A model generated the notes under the pieces. That model ran no database searches. It was not told where the DNA came from and saw only the letters and a program-made list of their open reading frames with translations. Of a stretch of DNA of 64,000 nucleotides, positions 34,084 to 44,783 are shown piece by piece. Within the stretch, counting starts at the first letter, position 1. The number at the start of each line of letters is the position of its first letter. The position numbers and the translations under genes are program-made. Source of the DNA: Flexibacter flexilis DSM 6793 (lineage in GTDB: Bacteria > Bacteroidota > Bacteroidia > Cytophagales > Flexibacteraceae); contig NZ_FOLE01000003.1 of the NCBI RefSeq assembly GCF_900112255.1, positions 124,001 to 188,000 of the forward strand, given 5' to 3'.

Positions 34084-34623
34084 GTGCAATTTATCAAAGA
34101 CTTTTTTTTGAATTTCCGCAACAAATCGCTGGCCAAACGCGCAAAAGCGATAGCCAGACGCACTGCTGATTTTCGGCAGGCCAAACGCATCGGAATTTTG
34201 TTTAACCTGCCACAAAATGCAGCACATCAGGCACTTAATAGTTTTGTGGCGGAGCTTGCCGCCGAAGGTAAGCAAATCCAAACGCTTTGTTATTTTGAGG
34301 CGCAGCACCAAAATCCTTATCAATTTAAGTTCGATTTTTTTACGCAAAAAGACATTGCTCTTACGGGCGAAGTAAAGGCCAAAGAAGTAGAACAATTTAT
34401 TGCACAGCCTTTCGATTTTTTGTTTTGCATTCAGCAACAGCCGCGCCCCGAACTGGATTATGTTTTGTTGCAAAGCAAGGCCCTGTGTCGGGTGGGCGTT
34501 TTTGACGAAAATAGAACCAATTGTTTTGAGTTGATGGTAAAAGCATCGGCGCAAGACTCTTTACAAAATATTATTAATACAATGTTAAGTTACACCAAAG
34601 CACTTACGAACAATGGCAAATAA
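34084..34623 (+). CDS. DUF6913-like protein, uncharacterised
   Basis: A 179-residue protein starting at GTG. It opens with a basic amphipathic segment (NFRNKSLAKRAKAIARRTAD), then an alpha/beta stretch (RIGILFNLPQNAAHQALNSF, FDFLFCIQQQ, RVGVFDENRTNCFELMVKA). This pattern is seen in a Bacteroidetes family of unknown function usually placed just before dapA, as here, where the two genes overlap by 11 bases. The role is unknown; the location hints at a link with lysine or cell-wall precursor supply, but that is only inference from position. Confidence 0.75.
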   Translation: MQFIKDFFLNFRNKSLAKRAKAIARRTADFRQAKRIGILFNLPQNAAHQALNSFVAELAAEGKQIQTLCYFEAQHQNPYQFKFDFFTQKDIALTGEVKAKEVEQFIAQPFDFLFCIQQQPRPELDYVLLQSKALCRVGVFDENRTNCFELMVKASAQDSLQNIINTMLSYTKALTNNGK

Positions 34624-35491
34624 CTTATTTCAGGGCACAGGCGTAGCCCTTATTACGCCTTTTAATCCTGATGGCTCGGTGAGCTACGAGCAACTGGCTC
34701 AAGTGCTTGATTTTACAGGCAAACACGTGGACTATTGGGTTGTGTTGGGGACAACTGGCGAGACGGCTACCCTGACAACCGCCGAGAAAAAGCAGGTTTT
34801 GAAATTTGCGAAAGAAAATAATACATACAAAAGACCCATTGTATTCGGTATTGGTGGTAACAATACGCACGAGGTTTTAGAAACCATTGCCGATACTGAT
34901 TTTGAAGGTGTTAGCGCAATACTTTCGGTAAGTCCTTATTACAACAAACCTTCGCAAGAAGGCATTTACCAACATTATATTGCCATTGCGGAGGCAAGTC
35001 CCGTGCCCGTAATTTTGTACAATGTGCCTGGCCGCACCATGTCCAACATGACGGCAGCCACTACCTTGCGTTTGGCGCAACATCCCAATATTATAGGTAT
35101 TAAGGAGGCTTCAGGCAATTTGGAACAGTGCATGAATATTGCCCGCAACAAACCCGCTGACTTCTTCCTTACTTCGGGCGACGATATGTTGGCCGTTCCG
35201 ATGATGACGTTTGGGGGCTGTGGTGTAATTTCGGTGTTGGCCAATGCTTATCCGCGTCATTTCTGCCAAATGGTCAATGCTGGTTTGGCTGGCGACTATA
35301 CGAAAGCAGGCCAAATGTTGTTGGATTATTTGGACGTGAATCCGCTTATGTACGAAGAAAGTAATCCAGTAGGCGTGAAAGCAGCCGCAGCTTTGCAAGG
35401 TGTTGGTTCTGAAATGGTTCGTATGCCGCTTTTGCCTGCCACAGAGTCGTTAAAGGCACGTATTAAAGCTGGTGCAACACCATTATTATAA
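34613..35491 (+). CDS. dapA: 4-Hydroxy-tetrahydrodipicolinate synthase
   Basis: DapA condenses pyruvate with aspartate semialdehyde, the first committed step to lysine and diaminopimelate for peptidoglycan. The Schiff-base Lys164 lies in GIKEASG, the catalytic Tyr in YNVPGRT (136-142), and the GTTGET motif at 46-51. At 292 aa it is a normal length. Translation is likely coupled to the preceding gene, since its ATG is inside that gene's last codons. Together with hom (18.8 kb) it covers both branches from aspartate semialdehyde. No terminator was recognised directly after it. Confidence 0.95.
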   Translation: MANNLFQGTGVALITPFNPDGSVSYEQLAQVLDFTGKHVDYWVVLGTTGETATLTTAEKKQVLKFAKENNTYKRPIVFGIGGNNTHEVLETIADTDFEGVSAILSVSPYYNKPSQEGIYQHYIAIAEASPVPVILYNVPGRTMSNMTAATTLRLAQHPNIIGIKEASGNLEQCMNIARNKPADFFLTSGDDMLAVPMMTFGGCGVISVLANAYPRHFCQMVNAGLAGDYTKAGQMLLDYLDVNPLMYEESNPVGVKAAAALQGVGSEMVRMPLLPATESLKARIKAGATPLL

Positions 35492-35563
35492 AGTGTGATT
35501 TTACTTTTATAACAAAACGCTGAGGCTGTCGTTATGAAGTTTTTATCAATCTAAAATGGGCTT

Positions 35564-36361
35564 ATGCGTTATTTTTACTTAATCATTGTACTGTTCGTAA
35601 CTGCTGGGCAAGCACCAGCACAAACTACGATTCGTCTGGAAGAAAAAACCAAAGAGCGCAAATCTACTGGTGTCAATTATCAATCTGGACTTATTTCGAT
35701 GGTTTCGCTGGGCGCGTATTTGCCTACTGGCGATCTGAAAATGCGATTTGGTCAGCACGGAGAAGCGGGGTTGGGTGTTTTTTACAAAACGGCTTCAGGC
35801 TGGCTTATGGGGCTGGACGGTTCGTATATGTTTGGGCGTAAGGTGAAAGAAGATGCCTTGTACAGATTACGTACCGTTGATGGTTTTGTGATTAGCGACA
35901 ATGGTTCTCCTGTATCGATTATTACGCAAGAACGTGGTGTAAAAGCACCTTTTGTGAAAATTGGCAAGGTATTTCATAAGACCTATTCGAGTAAAGCCAA
36001 TAAAAATTCGGGTTACGTGGCGCAAGTTGGTGGTGGATATTTTCAGCATAAAATTTTTTATAAAAAGTATGCAGGTGGAAATATTGGGCAGCTAACGGGC
36101 GAATACCTGAAAGGCTATGACCGACTGAGTAATGGTTATGCTTTTACGTTTTCGTTTGGCTACCTGAACTTGACGGCTCGCAAGGGTTTGAATGCTTACA
36201 TCGGTTTGGAATACACGCAGGGTGTTACGCAATCGCGCCGCTTGGATTTTGACACGGGCCTACGCAACACGACTCGCCGTAAAGATGGTATGTTTGGTGT
36301 CAGAATAGCGTGGGTACTGCCGTTTTTGGAGCGTAATGAAACAGAAGAGTTTTATTATTAA
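35564..36361 (+). CDS. Outer-membrane beta-barrel protein, uncharacterised
   Basis: A 265-aa exported protein with a signal peptide ending at about residue 19 (GQAPAQ). Alternating hydrophobic/polar strands rich in Gly, Tyr and Phe follow (GLGVFYKTASGWLMGLDGSY, YAFTFSFGYLNLTARKGLN). It closes with a strand and EEFYY, a C-terminal aromatic typical of outer-membrane barrels. It probably has 8-10 strands, as in the small porin or OMP_b-brl families. The function is unknown. It starts 72 bases after dapA with no clear promoter, so it may be co-transcribed. Confidence 0.75.
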   Translation: MRYFYLIIVLFVTAGQAPAQTTIRLEEKTKERKSTGVNYQSGLISMVSLGAYLPTGDLKMRFGQHGEAGLGVFYKTASGWLMGLDGSYMFGRKVKEDALYRLRTVDGFVISDNGSPVSIITQERGVKAPFVKIGKVFHKTYSSKANKNSGYVAQVGGGYFQHKIFYKKYAGGNIGQLTGEYLKGYDRLSNGYAFTFSFGYLNLTARKGLNAYIGLEYTQGVTQSRRLDFDTGLRNTTRRKDGMFGVRIAWVLPFLERNETEEFYY

Positions 36362-36389
36362 GTGCAAGACATAAGTAAATATAATTTAC

Positions 36390-36440
36390 AATATGGCAAT
36401 CGTTGGCAAATAGTATGCAAAGCGGTTGCCATATTATTTT
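36390..36440 (+). terminator. Rho-independent terminator after the barrel gene
   Basis: AATATGGCAATCG (36390-36402) pairs with CGGTTGCCATATT (36423-36435, one G-T pair), followed by ATTTTG. Confidence 0.7.
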
Positions 36441-36527
36441 GTAGCGAAAAGGTGTATTGCCGTGTTCTTTTCTGCCAAAATTCGGGCAAAATCAAAGGAT
36501 CATTAGTGCAAAGGTTTTCGATTTTAA

Positions 36528-38162
<1,635 letters not shown>

Positions 38163-38198
38163 TTAGCCTCTCCAGCATCACACATATATATTGTGTAA

Positions 38199-38237
38199 AT
38201 AGCCGATAATAAATTTAGATGATTTATTATCGGCTAT
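38199..38237 (+). terminator. Perfect hairpin between atpD and atpC
   Basis: ATAGCCGATAATAAAT (38199-38214) and ATTTATTATCGGCTAT (38222-38237) are a perfect 16-bp inverted repeat with a 7-base loop. The downstream tract is only weakly T-rich (ATTCTC). It may be a partial terminator, a 3' end protector for atpD mRNA, or an attenuator. Confidence 0.7.
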
Positions 38238-38264
38238 ATTCTCACATTGAAAACTTATAATATT

Positions 38265-38507
38265 ATGTTTTTAGAAATAGTTACCCCAGACCGTAAGGTA
38301 TTTGAAGGCGAGGTTATTTCTGCTCAATTTCCGGGTGGAGACGGCCTTTTTGAGGTATTAGAAAACCATGCTCCTATGATTAGTGCTTTAGGAAAAGGTA
38401 AAATTACTATCAAAGGTGGCCAATCAGACAAGACATTTACCGTAGAAGGTGGTGTAGTGGAGGTTTTGAAGAATAAAGTAACGGTGTTAGCCGAAGCTGC
38501 GTTATAA
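38265..38507 (+). CDS. atpC: F-type ATP synthase subunit epsilon
   Basis: This is an 80-residue epsilon subunit starting MFLEIVTPDRKVFEGEV, from the ATG at 38265; the earlier TTG at 38247 is unlikely. It contains the N-terminal beta-sandwich (SAQFPGGDGLFEVL, NHAPMISALGKG) and stops before the two C-terminal helices that act as an inhibitory latch in many bacteria. The short form is common in Bacteroidetes. It would therefore couple F1 to the c-ring without that type of auto-inhibition; the last statement is inference. Confidence 0.93.
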   Translation: MFLEIVTPDRKVFEGEVISAQFPGGDGLFEVLENHAPMISALGKGKITIKGGQSDKTFTVEGGVVEVLKNKVTVLAEAAL

Positions 38508-38524
38508 ATATTTATTACATAATA

Positions 38525-38556
38525 GTTGTACTAAATATTTATTTGTCGTACATTTA
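38525..38556 (+). promoter_or_regulatory. Promoter of gldJ
   Basis: TTG is followed after 20 bases by TACATTTA, one base off TAnnTTTG, about 40 bases before the gldJ ATG. Confidence 0.45.
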
Positions 38557-38595
38557 TCGGAAATTTTTAGGAATTTAATTTAATACAACAGGTTT

Positions 38596-39900
38596 ATGAA
38601 GAAAAGAATTCACATTTTGCAAGGCGCGTCGTACTTGTTAGCAGGTATGATGTTGTTCTCTGCTTGTTCTAAACAAAAGCCCACAAGTGTGAATCCGGGT
38701 TCTAAAAGTACCGCCACTGGCTTAGAATACGGCCAAAGCGAAGGCGATGAAGGCTTCGTGGTGAACGAGTACAAAGGCCAACCGCCAGCTCCCGGTATGA
38801 TTTATATTGAGGGTGGTCGCACTGTGTTAGGTTCTTCTGAAGAGGACGTAATGTACGCACGCGACAACGTCGAAAGAACTGTTACTATTCAATCGTTCTT
38901 CATGGACGAAACAGAAATCGCCAATATCCACTGGTTGGAATATATGCACTATCTGAAAACGGACTCTGCACAAGACCCAGGTATTTGGGAACGTGCTCGC
39001 CCTGACACTACTGTTTGGGTAAAAGAGCTTTCGTTTAACGATCCTTACCGTGATCACTATTTGCGTTACCCAGGTTTCCGTTACTACCCAGTAGTAGGTG
39101 TTTCTTGGAATCAGGCGAATGATTATTGCCGTTGGCGTACAAGCGTTGTAAACCAAAAATTGGCTGAAGACGCAGGTTTCTCAACAGGTGGTGGTGGTGC
39201 TCCAGCAGCAGCAGGTGGCGCAGCCCCAGCAGGTGGCGAACGTATTCCTTTGGAATCTGGTGTAGTTGTTCCTGATTATCGTCTTCCTTCTGAAGCTGAG
39301 TGGGAATATGCAGCGCAAGCCCTTATCGGTACGCAGTATAACGACGAAAATCAAACTCACAAACGTCTTTATCCTTGGGACGGACACGCAGTTCGTAACC
39401 CTTATGGAAAAGCAATGGGTACAATGCTTGCTAACTTCAAACGCGGACGTGGTGACTATGCTGGTATCGCTGGCAAACTAAATGACGGCGCGATGATTAC
39501 GGCACAAGTTTATGAATACCCTCCGAATGATTTCGGTTTGTATAACATGGCTGGTAACGTAAATGAATGGGTACTTGACGTTTATCGCCCATTGTCTTTC
39601 CAAGACTTTGAAGATTTGAACCCAATGCGTCGTAACGAATACCGCGATGAAGTAAAACCTTATGACCCTAAAAACTCGCTTATTGGCCAGTTCACAATGT
39701 CTAAAGGTGCTACTAACGCAGACCCAAGAAGTATGTCTCTTGGTGCTGAAAATGTTCACCCGCGTGTTTACAAAGGTGGTTCTTGGGCTGATACTCCTTA
39801 CTGGTGTTCTCCTGGTAACCGTCGCTTCTGGGCACAAGATTCGTCAAGCTCAACAATCGGTTTCCGTTGCGCGATGATCCAAGCTGGACGTAACTACTAA
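38596..39900 (+). CDS. gldJ: Gliding motility lipoprotein GldJ-like (FGE/sulfatase-modifying-factor fold)
   Basis: A 434-aa lipoprotein with lipobox LFSAC (Cys24). It is built on the formylglycine-generating-enzyme fold (about residues 65-430, with PGMIYIEGGRTVLGSSEED, LPSEAEWEYAAQA, YNMAGNVNEWVLDVYRP and IGFRCAM near the end). The spacer STATGLEYGQSEG after the lipid anchor is like that of GldJ. In gliding Bacteroidetes GldJ is part of or needed for the T9SS/gliding machinery. Residues 196-216 are an Ala/Gly-rich insert that looks like a flexible loop. The protein is shorter than flavobacterial GldJ. GldK is the alternative paralogue, but the N-terminal text favours GldJ. No other gld genes are in this window. 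Confidence 0.82.
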   Translation: MKKRIHILQGASYLLAGMMLFSACSKQKPTSVNPGSKSTATGLEYGQSEGDEGFVVNEYKGQPPAPGMIYIEGGRTVLGSSEEDVMYARDNVERTVTIQSFFMDETEIANIHWLEYMHYLKTDSAQDPGIWERARPDTTVWVKELSFNDPYRDHYLRYPGFRYYPVVGVSWNQANDYCRWRTSVVNQKLAEDAGFSTGGGGAPAAAGGAAPAGGERIPLESGVVVPDYRLPSEAEWEYAAQALIGTQYNDENQTHKRLYPWDGHAVRNPYGKAMGTMLANFKRGRGDYAGIAGKLNDGAMITAQVYEYPPNDFGLYNMAGNVNEWVLDVYRPLSFQDFEDLNPMRRNEYRDEVKPYDPKNSLIGQFTMSKGATNADPRSMSLGAENVHPRVYKGGSWADTPYWCSPGNRRFWAQDSSSSTIGFRCAMIQAGRNY

Positions 39901-39929
39901 GATTTTGATTTTACAAAATACTTATATAC

Positions 39930-39959
39930 AAAAAGCCCAACCTTATGGTTGGGCTTTTT
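39930..39959. terminator. Bidirectional terminator between gldJ and the hybrid kinase
   Basis: AAAAAGCCCAACC pairs perfectly with GGTTGGGCTTTTT around TTAT. The stop codon of the convergent kinase gene lies in the hairpin. Confidence 0.9.
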
Positions 39960-42636
39960 CGTTTTCTATAAACTTTCTAAACTCTAACATTAAAAACTGA
40001 TACTGTTCTTCCAAGTGCTGTTGCAGTAAACTAGCAGAAGGGGTTTCTTTAGCTTTTAGGTGCTTGTCGATGAGTTTGCATAACTCATGCAAACGACTAG
40101 CTCCCATTGTCCCACACAGACCTTTGATCGTGTGAATTTCACGTTGCCATTGCTCAGAATCGTGTGTTTGCTCTGCCAGTAAAGAATTACTAATCAGTGT
40201 GGTAAGATCTGTTTCTAACGATTCATATAGCATTTCTAATGTCATGATTTTTTGAGGGCTTTTGAGCGCAAATGCTAAAGCATTTGGATTGAAAATAGGA
40301 GCAGTTTTCCAACTCTTGGCCTCATCTATTACGGGCTTGTTAGTCGTATTTTCAGGCTTGAAGTTTTCGTTTTTGAACCATTTGTCTATAAGTCCCAAGA
40401 AGTTATGAGACTGTACTGGTTTGGCCAAATAATCATCCAAGCCTTGTGCTATATAACGTTCCTTATCGCCATCTAAGGCATTGGCACTTACTGCAATAAT
40501 TGGAGGCAGGTTTTGATACCGTTTTTTTAGAATTTGTGTTGCCGTAATCCCGTCCATGATGGGCATTTGTATGTCCATCAAAATGATGTCGAACAGATTT
40601 TCTTCAAAAATATCTAAGGCTTCTTGTCCATTGTTGGCAATGCGCACGATACAGCCTTCTGCTTCTAACCAAAGCGAGGCTACTTTTTGATTAACAGAGT
40701 TATCTTCCACTAATAATACTCTGATTCCTTCGGCTAATTGTGGCATTTTATTGTTTTGTGCTTCACTATTATGTGAAATGATGGCCGCTTGGGGAACCAA
40801 TTCTACTTTAAAGAAAAATTTAAAACAGCTTCCTTTTCCAAGCTCGCTTTCTACTGTAATCTGGCCTTCCATCAACTCCACTAATTCGCGTACAATGGCT
40901 AGTCCAAGTCCTGTTCCTTCGTGTTTGCGCGAAAGGGAGTCATCCAATTGTGTGAAATTTTGAAAAAGAGATTCAATATTATCTGCTTTAATGCCAATAC
41001 CCGTATCTCGGACTTCAGCTTTGAGCCAAAGGCGATCATCCTTGCTAAAATAGTTTTCTAACGAAATGGATACGCTGCCTTTTTCGGTGAATTTGATGGC
41101 ATTAGAAAGTAAATTCGCAAAAATTTGCATGACACGTTTGGCATCAGCCATTACATGGGAGGGAAGATTTTCCCCCAATTTGAACTGAAGTTTCAGGCCT
41201 TTGCGGTCAGCCAAATGCCCAAACATTCCTTTTAGTTGTGCGAAAATGCGGTCTGTGGCTGCGATTTCTGGGTAAAGAATTGTTTTGCCTGCTTCCAGCT
41301 TGGACAAATCCAAAATGTCATTGAGCAATGTAAGCAAGTAATCCGCTGATTGTTTGATAATGGTAAGCTGCTCGCGTTGCTCACATTCTAAATTTCCTTT
41401 TAGCAAAAAATCAGTAAGACCAATAATGCCATTCATGGGCGTTCGGATTTCGTGGCTCATATTGGCTAAAAACTGTTGTTTGAGTGCGGCGGTGTGTTCG
41501 GCTATTTCTTTATCTCTGATAAATTGTTGGATTTTCATTTGTTCGCGCAAATCGTTATAGGTGCGCATAAAACCAACTTTTTCATTTTTTTGATTATAAA
41601 TAATGCTGACTTTCAGTAAGATAGGGATAGAATCTCCTTGCCTGTTAAAAATCTGGGTTTGAGTTGCCCAGTTTTCGTTGCAATTAATATGTTCGCTAAT
41701 ATTATCTTCTACTGTATTATCAATAAACATAAAGCGGTGCTGCTCAAGTACTTGTGTGTCATTTTCTCGGAATCCAAACAACTTAGATAGTGCCGCATTT
41801 CCATAAGTAATTTTGCCTGTCATATTACCGATACAAACAGCATCTAAGGTAGTATCTAGTGCTTTGTTGTGAAGTAAAAGTTCATCCTGAATTTTCTTCT
41901 GTTCCGTAATATCGCGTGCAATACCATCTACGCCGACTAATTTACCCAAAGAGTTATGTCTAAATGAAATATGGTCTGATAACCAACGTGTCTCGCCATT
42001 GGGTCTAATAATTCGATAGTCTATTTGTGTATTTTCAGATTTATAAAAAATAATTCTAATCTTGTCGTGATCGTCTGGATGGACAATATTTTTCCAATAA
42101 TTTAAATCTTTTTCTAAGGGCTCAGTGGATTGCCCATAAATTTTGGCGGCTACGGCATTTATGTAGGGCATCGTATTGTTTTCCAAATCCGCAGACCAAA
42201 CGATGTCTTGCGTACTACTCAAAATCATATCTAACTGGGCATTTTTTTGTTTGAGTAGCTGCTCCATCGAGTGTTTGTAAATCGCCAGATCAATGGTAGA
42301 AAACAGCGAATGTCGGTCTATTGGCTTGGGCAAATAGCCATACGCCCCGCTTTGACTGGCTCTTTCGATGGTCTCTGCGTCCGAACTGGAAGTAAGGTAG
42401 ATGATGGGTATATCTTTTATTTCCTGAATTTTTTTGGCTGTTTCCACGCCGTCCAAATCCCCGCTGATTTGAATATCCATGAGTATCAAATCTACCTCGT
42501 TGCTAGTAAGGTAAGAGAATACTTGCACCGCGTCGCTGGCTGTGGCCACAATGGAGTAGCCGTGTTGCTCAAGTACTTTGGTTAAAAATTTTAATACAAG
42601 GATGTCGTCTTCTACTAATAATATCTTTTTTTCCAT
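39943..42636 (-). CDS. Hybrid sensor histidine kinase (REC-PAS-PAS-HisKA-HATPase-REC-Hpt)
   Basis: An 897-aa soluble multi-step phosphorelay protein. In order it has a receiver domain (residues 4-118, Asp54 in LMDIQ), two PAS/PAC regions (about 130-370, with WLSDHISFRHNS and LVGVDGIARDITEQKK), HisKA with His395 in ANMSHEIRTPMNG, an ATPase domain (about 500-620, with LLSNAIKFTEKG and GTGLGLAIVRELVELM), a second receiver (about 640-755, Asp688 in LMDIQMPIMDG) and a C-terminal Hpt domain with His835 in HTIKG. No membrane segment is seen, so it senses cytoplasmic signals or is driven by another kinase through the first receiver. No partner response regulator is adjacent. Confidence 0.92.
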   Translation of the reverse strand: MEKKILLVEDDILVLKFLTKVLEQHGYSIVATASDAVQVFSYLTSNEVDLILMDIQISGDLDGVETAKKIQEIKDIPIIYLTSSSDAETIERASQSGAYGYLPKPIDRHSLFSTIDLAIYKHSMEQLLKQKNAQLDMILSSTQDIVWSADLENNTMPYINAVAAKIYGQSTEPLEKDLNYWKNIVHPDDHDKIRIIFYKSENTQIDYRIIRPNGETRWLSDHISFRHNSLGKLVGVDGIARDITEQKKIQDELLLHNKALDTTLDAVCIGNMTGKITYGNAALSKLFGFRENDTQVLEQHRFMFIDNTVEDNISEHINCNENWATQTQIFNRQGDSIPILLKVSIIYNQKNEKVGFMRTYNDLREQMKIQQFIRDKEIAEHTAALKQQFLANMSHEIRTPMNGIIGLTDFLLKGNLECEQREQLTIIKQSADYLLTLLNDILDLSKLEAGKTILYPEIAATDRIFAQLKGMFGHLADRKGLKLQFKLGENLPSHVMADAKRVMQIFANLLSNAIKFTEKGSVSISLENYFSKDDRLWLKAEVRDTGIGIKADNIESLFQNFTQLDDSLSRKHEGTGLGLAIVRELVELMEGQITVESELGKGSCFKFFFKVELVPQAAIISHNSEAQNNKMPQLAEGIRVLLVEDNSVNQKVASLWLEAEGCIVRIANNGQEALDIFEENLFDIILMDIQMPIMDGITATQILKKRYQNLPPIIAVSANALDGDKERYIAQGLDDYLAKPVQSHNFLGLIDKWFKNENFKPENTTNKPVIDEAKSWKTAPIFNPNALAFALKSPQKIMTLEMLYESLETDLTTLISNSLLAEQTHDSEQWQREIHTIKGLCGTMGASRLHELCKLIDKHLKAKETPSASLLQQHLEEQYQFLMLEFRKFIENEKAQP

Positions 42637-42869
42637 CGTTTAAGGTCGCTAATGTCTGTGAGTGTTTGGAGTAAAGTAATAGAATTTGTTAGAAGAATTA
42701 AAAGAGATGTAAGGAATCTTTAAATATCTGACAATCAAAAAAATAAAGCGAACGATTGCGATTTACGCACTTGTAAACAGCAATATTTTTAGAGAACCAA
42801 AATAATTTGATAATTTCGCCCTCATTAACAATAACGTCAAAAAATTTCCTTCCCAAAACAGCTACCAAA

Positions 42870-43250
42870 ATGACAATTCCACAAGAATTACAGTACACCG
42901 CCGACCATGAGTGGATTCGCGTAGAAGGTGATGTTGCTTACGTTGGTGTTACCGATTTCGCTCAAAAAGAATTGGGTGATATTGTGTACGTGGACATTAC
43001 CACAGAAGGCCAAGAAGTGGCTCAAAATCACATTTTCGGAACAGTTGAAGCCGTAAAAACAGTTTCTGATTTGTTTTTGCCTGTGTCAGGAACAATTTTG
43101 GAAGTGAATCCAGAGCTTACAGCTACGCCCGAATTGGTGAACTCTGACCCTTACGGCAAAGGCTGGATGGTAAAAATCAATCTTTCGGACGCTTCGCAAC
43201 TCGATACGTTGATGTCGGCGGAAGAATACGCTAAAACCATTGGCGCGTAA
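42870..43250 (+). CDS. gcvH: Glycine cleavage system H protein
   Basis: GcvH (126 aa) carries the aminomethyl group from glycine on a lipoyl-lysine between the P, T and L proteins. The lipoylated Lys lies in [11 protein letters not shown]. The start [15 protein letters not shown] is the usual one; the longer frame from the TTG at 42807 is not. No gcvP or gcvT is nearby. A hairpin terminator lies 10 bases beyond the stop. Confidence 0.95.
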   Translation: MTIPQELQYTADHEWIRVEGDVAYVGVTDFAQKELGDIVYVDITTEGQEVAQNHIFGTVEAVKTVSDLFLPVSGTILEVNPELTATPELVNSDPYGKGWMVKINLSDASQLDTLMSAEEYAKTIGA

Positions 43251-43260
43251 GTGCTGAGTT

Positions 43261-43304
43261 ATATTTTCCAAGCTCTTTTTCGGGGGCTTGGAAAATATAT
43301 TTTA
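43261..43304 (+). terminator. Hairpin terminator of gcvH
   Basis: ATATTTTCCAAGC pairs perfectly with GCTTGGAAAATAT, followed by the modest T tract ATTTT. Confidence 0.75.
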
Positions 43305-43389
43305 CGTTGATTATCAGTATCTAATTATCCCAAAACTCATACGTTTTTGAGTATATTTCTCAAAGAAAATCCTAAAATCATTCCTGATT

Positions 43390-44766
43390 ATGAAGGCATA
43401 TATTGAAGCTAACAAAGAACGTTTCTTGAGCGAATTGTTCGACTTGTTGCGTATTCCGTCGGTGAGTGCTGACAGCAAATTTAAAGGCGACGTGTTGCGT
43501 ACTGCCGAATTTATTAAAGAAAAACTCGTAGCCGCAGGTGCAGACAAAGTGGAAGTTTGCGAAACGGCTGGTTACCCAATTGTTTATGGCGAAAAAATCA
43601 TAGACCCAACTTTGCCAACGGTGTTGGTGTATGGCCACTATGACGTGCAGCCCGCCGACCCTTACGAACTTTGGGATTCTCCGCCATTCGAACCTGTGAT
43701 TAAGAAAACAGAAATTCACCCCGACGGAGCAATTTTTGCACGTGGTTCTTGCGACGACAAAGGCCAAATGTACATGCACGTGAAAGCCTTCGAAACCATG
43801 ATGGCCACAAATTCGCTGTCTTGCAACGTAAAATTTATGATTGAAGGTGAAGAGGAAGTCGGTTCGGCTAACTTGGGTACTTTCGTGAAAGAAAATAAAG
43901 AGCGTCTCAAATCGGATGTAATTTTGATTTCGGATACGTCTATTATAGCCAACGATGTGCCTTCGATTGACGTAGGTTTGCGTGGTTTGAGCTACTTGGA
44001 AGTGGAAGTAGTGGGGCCAAATCGCGACTTACACTCAGGCGTTTATGGCGGTGCTGTGGCAAATCCAATCAATGTATTGGCGCAAATGATTGCCAGCCTT
44101 CACGACGAAAACGGCCATATCACTATCCCGAATTTCTATGATGATGTGGTAGTTCTTTCCGAACAAGAACGTAATGACCTTAACGCTGCGCCTTTCGATT
44201 TGGAAGCGTACAAAAAAGATTTGAATATCAACGACGTAAGAGGCGAGGCTGGTTACAGCACTTTGGAGCGTACAGGTTCACGCCCAACGCTTGATTGCAA
44301 CGGTATTTGGGGCGGTTATATCGGCGAAGGCAGCAAAACGGTATTGCCGTCTAAGGCCAACGCCAAAATCTCGATGCGCCTTGTACCGAATCAACAAACC
44401 GACAAAATTACGGCACTTTTCACCAAACATTTTGAAAGCATCGCGCCAAAATCGGTGAAAGTGAAAGTTACGCCACATCATGGCGGCGAGCCGTATTTGA
44501 TGCCTCCGACTTCGTCGGCGTATTTGGCGGCCAGCGCAGCAATGGAAGAAAGTTTTGGTAAAAAACCAATTCCGACACGCGGCGGCGGAAGTATTCCGAT
44601 TGTGGCTCTTTTTGAGCGCGAATTAGGCGTAAAAAGTATCTTGATGGGCTTTGGTTTGGATTCGGACGCGTTGCACTCGCCAAACGAACATTATGGCCTT
44701 TTCAACTATTACAAAGGCATCGAAACGATTCCGTTGTTCTTCAAGCATTTTGCAGCAAGCAAATAA
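43390..44766 (+). CDS. M20 family dipeptidase
   Basis: A 458-aa zinc metallopeptidase of the M20/M25/M40 group, cytosolic dipeptidase branch (related to carnosinase/CNDP). Zinc ligands and catalysis are seen in YGHYDVQPADP (His/Asp, about residue 79), RGSCDDKGQ (Asp, about 120), IEGEEEVGS (the catalytic Glu pair, about 155), ISDTS and a late His in ALHSPNEH. A lid/dimerisation domain lies between, at about 190-310. No signal peptide is seen. It cleaves small peptides; the preferred sequence is unknown. It is a single-gene unit, closed by a very strong bidirectional terminator. Confidence 0.9.
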   Translation: MKAYIEANKERFLSELFDLLRIPSVSADSKFKGDVLRTAEFIKEKLVAAGADKVEVCETAGYPIVYGEKIIDPTLPTVLVYGHYDVQPADPYELWDSPPFEPVIKKTEIHPDGAIFARGSCDDKGQMYMHVKAFETMMATNSLSCNVKFMIEGEEEVGSANLGTFVKENKERLKSDVILISDTSIIANDVPSIDVGLRGLSYLEVEVVGPNRDLHSGVYGGAVANPINVLAQMIASLHDENGHITIPNFYDDVVVLSEQERNDLNAAPFDLEAYKKDLNINDVRGEAGYSTLERTGSRPTLDCNGIWGGYIGEGSKTVLPSKANAKISMRLVPNQQTDKITALFTKHFESIAPKSVKVKVTPHHGGEPYLMPPTSSAYLAASAAMEESFGKKPIPTRGGGSIPIVALFERELGVKSILMGFGLDSDALHSPNEHYGLFNYYKGIETIPLFFKHFAASK

Positions 44767-44783
44767 TTTTCTTTTGATATAAA

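Noticed and set aside
34003-34554. Minus-strand ORF of 183 codons opposite the DUF6913-like gene
   Set aside because: The plus-strand frame has a promoter, a coupled downstream gene and a sensible protein, while this one is basic and motif-free.
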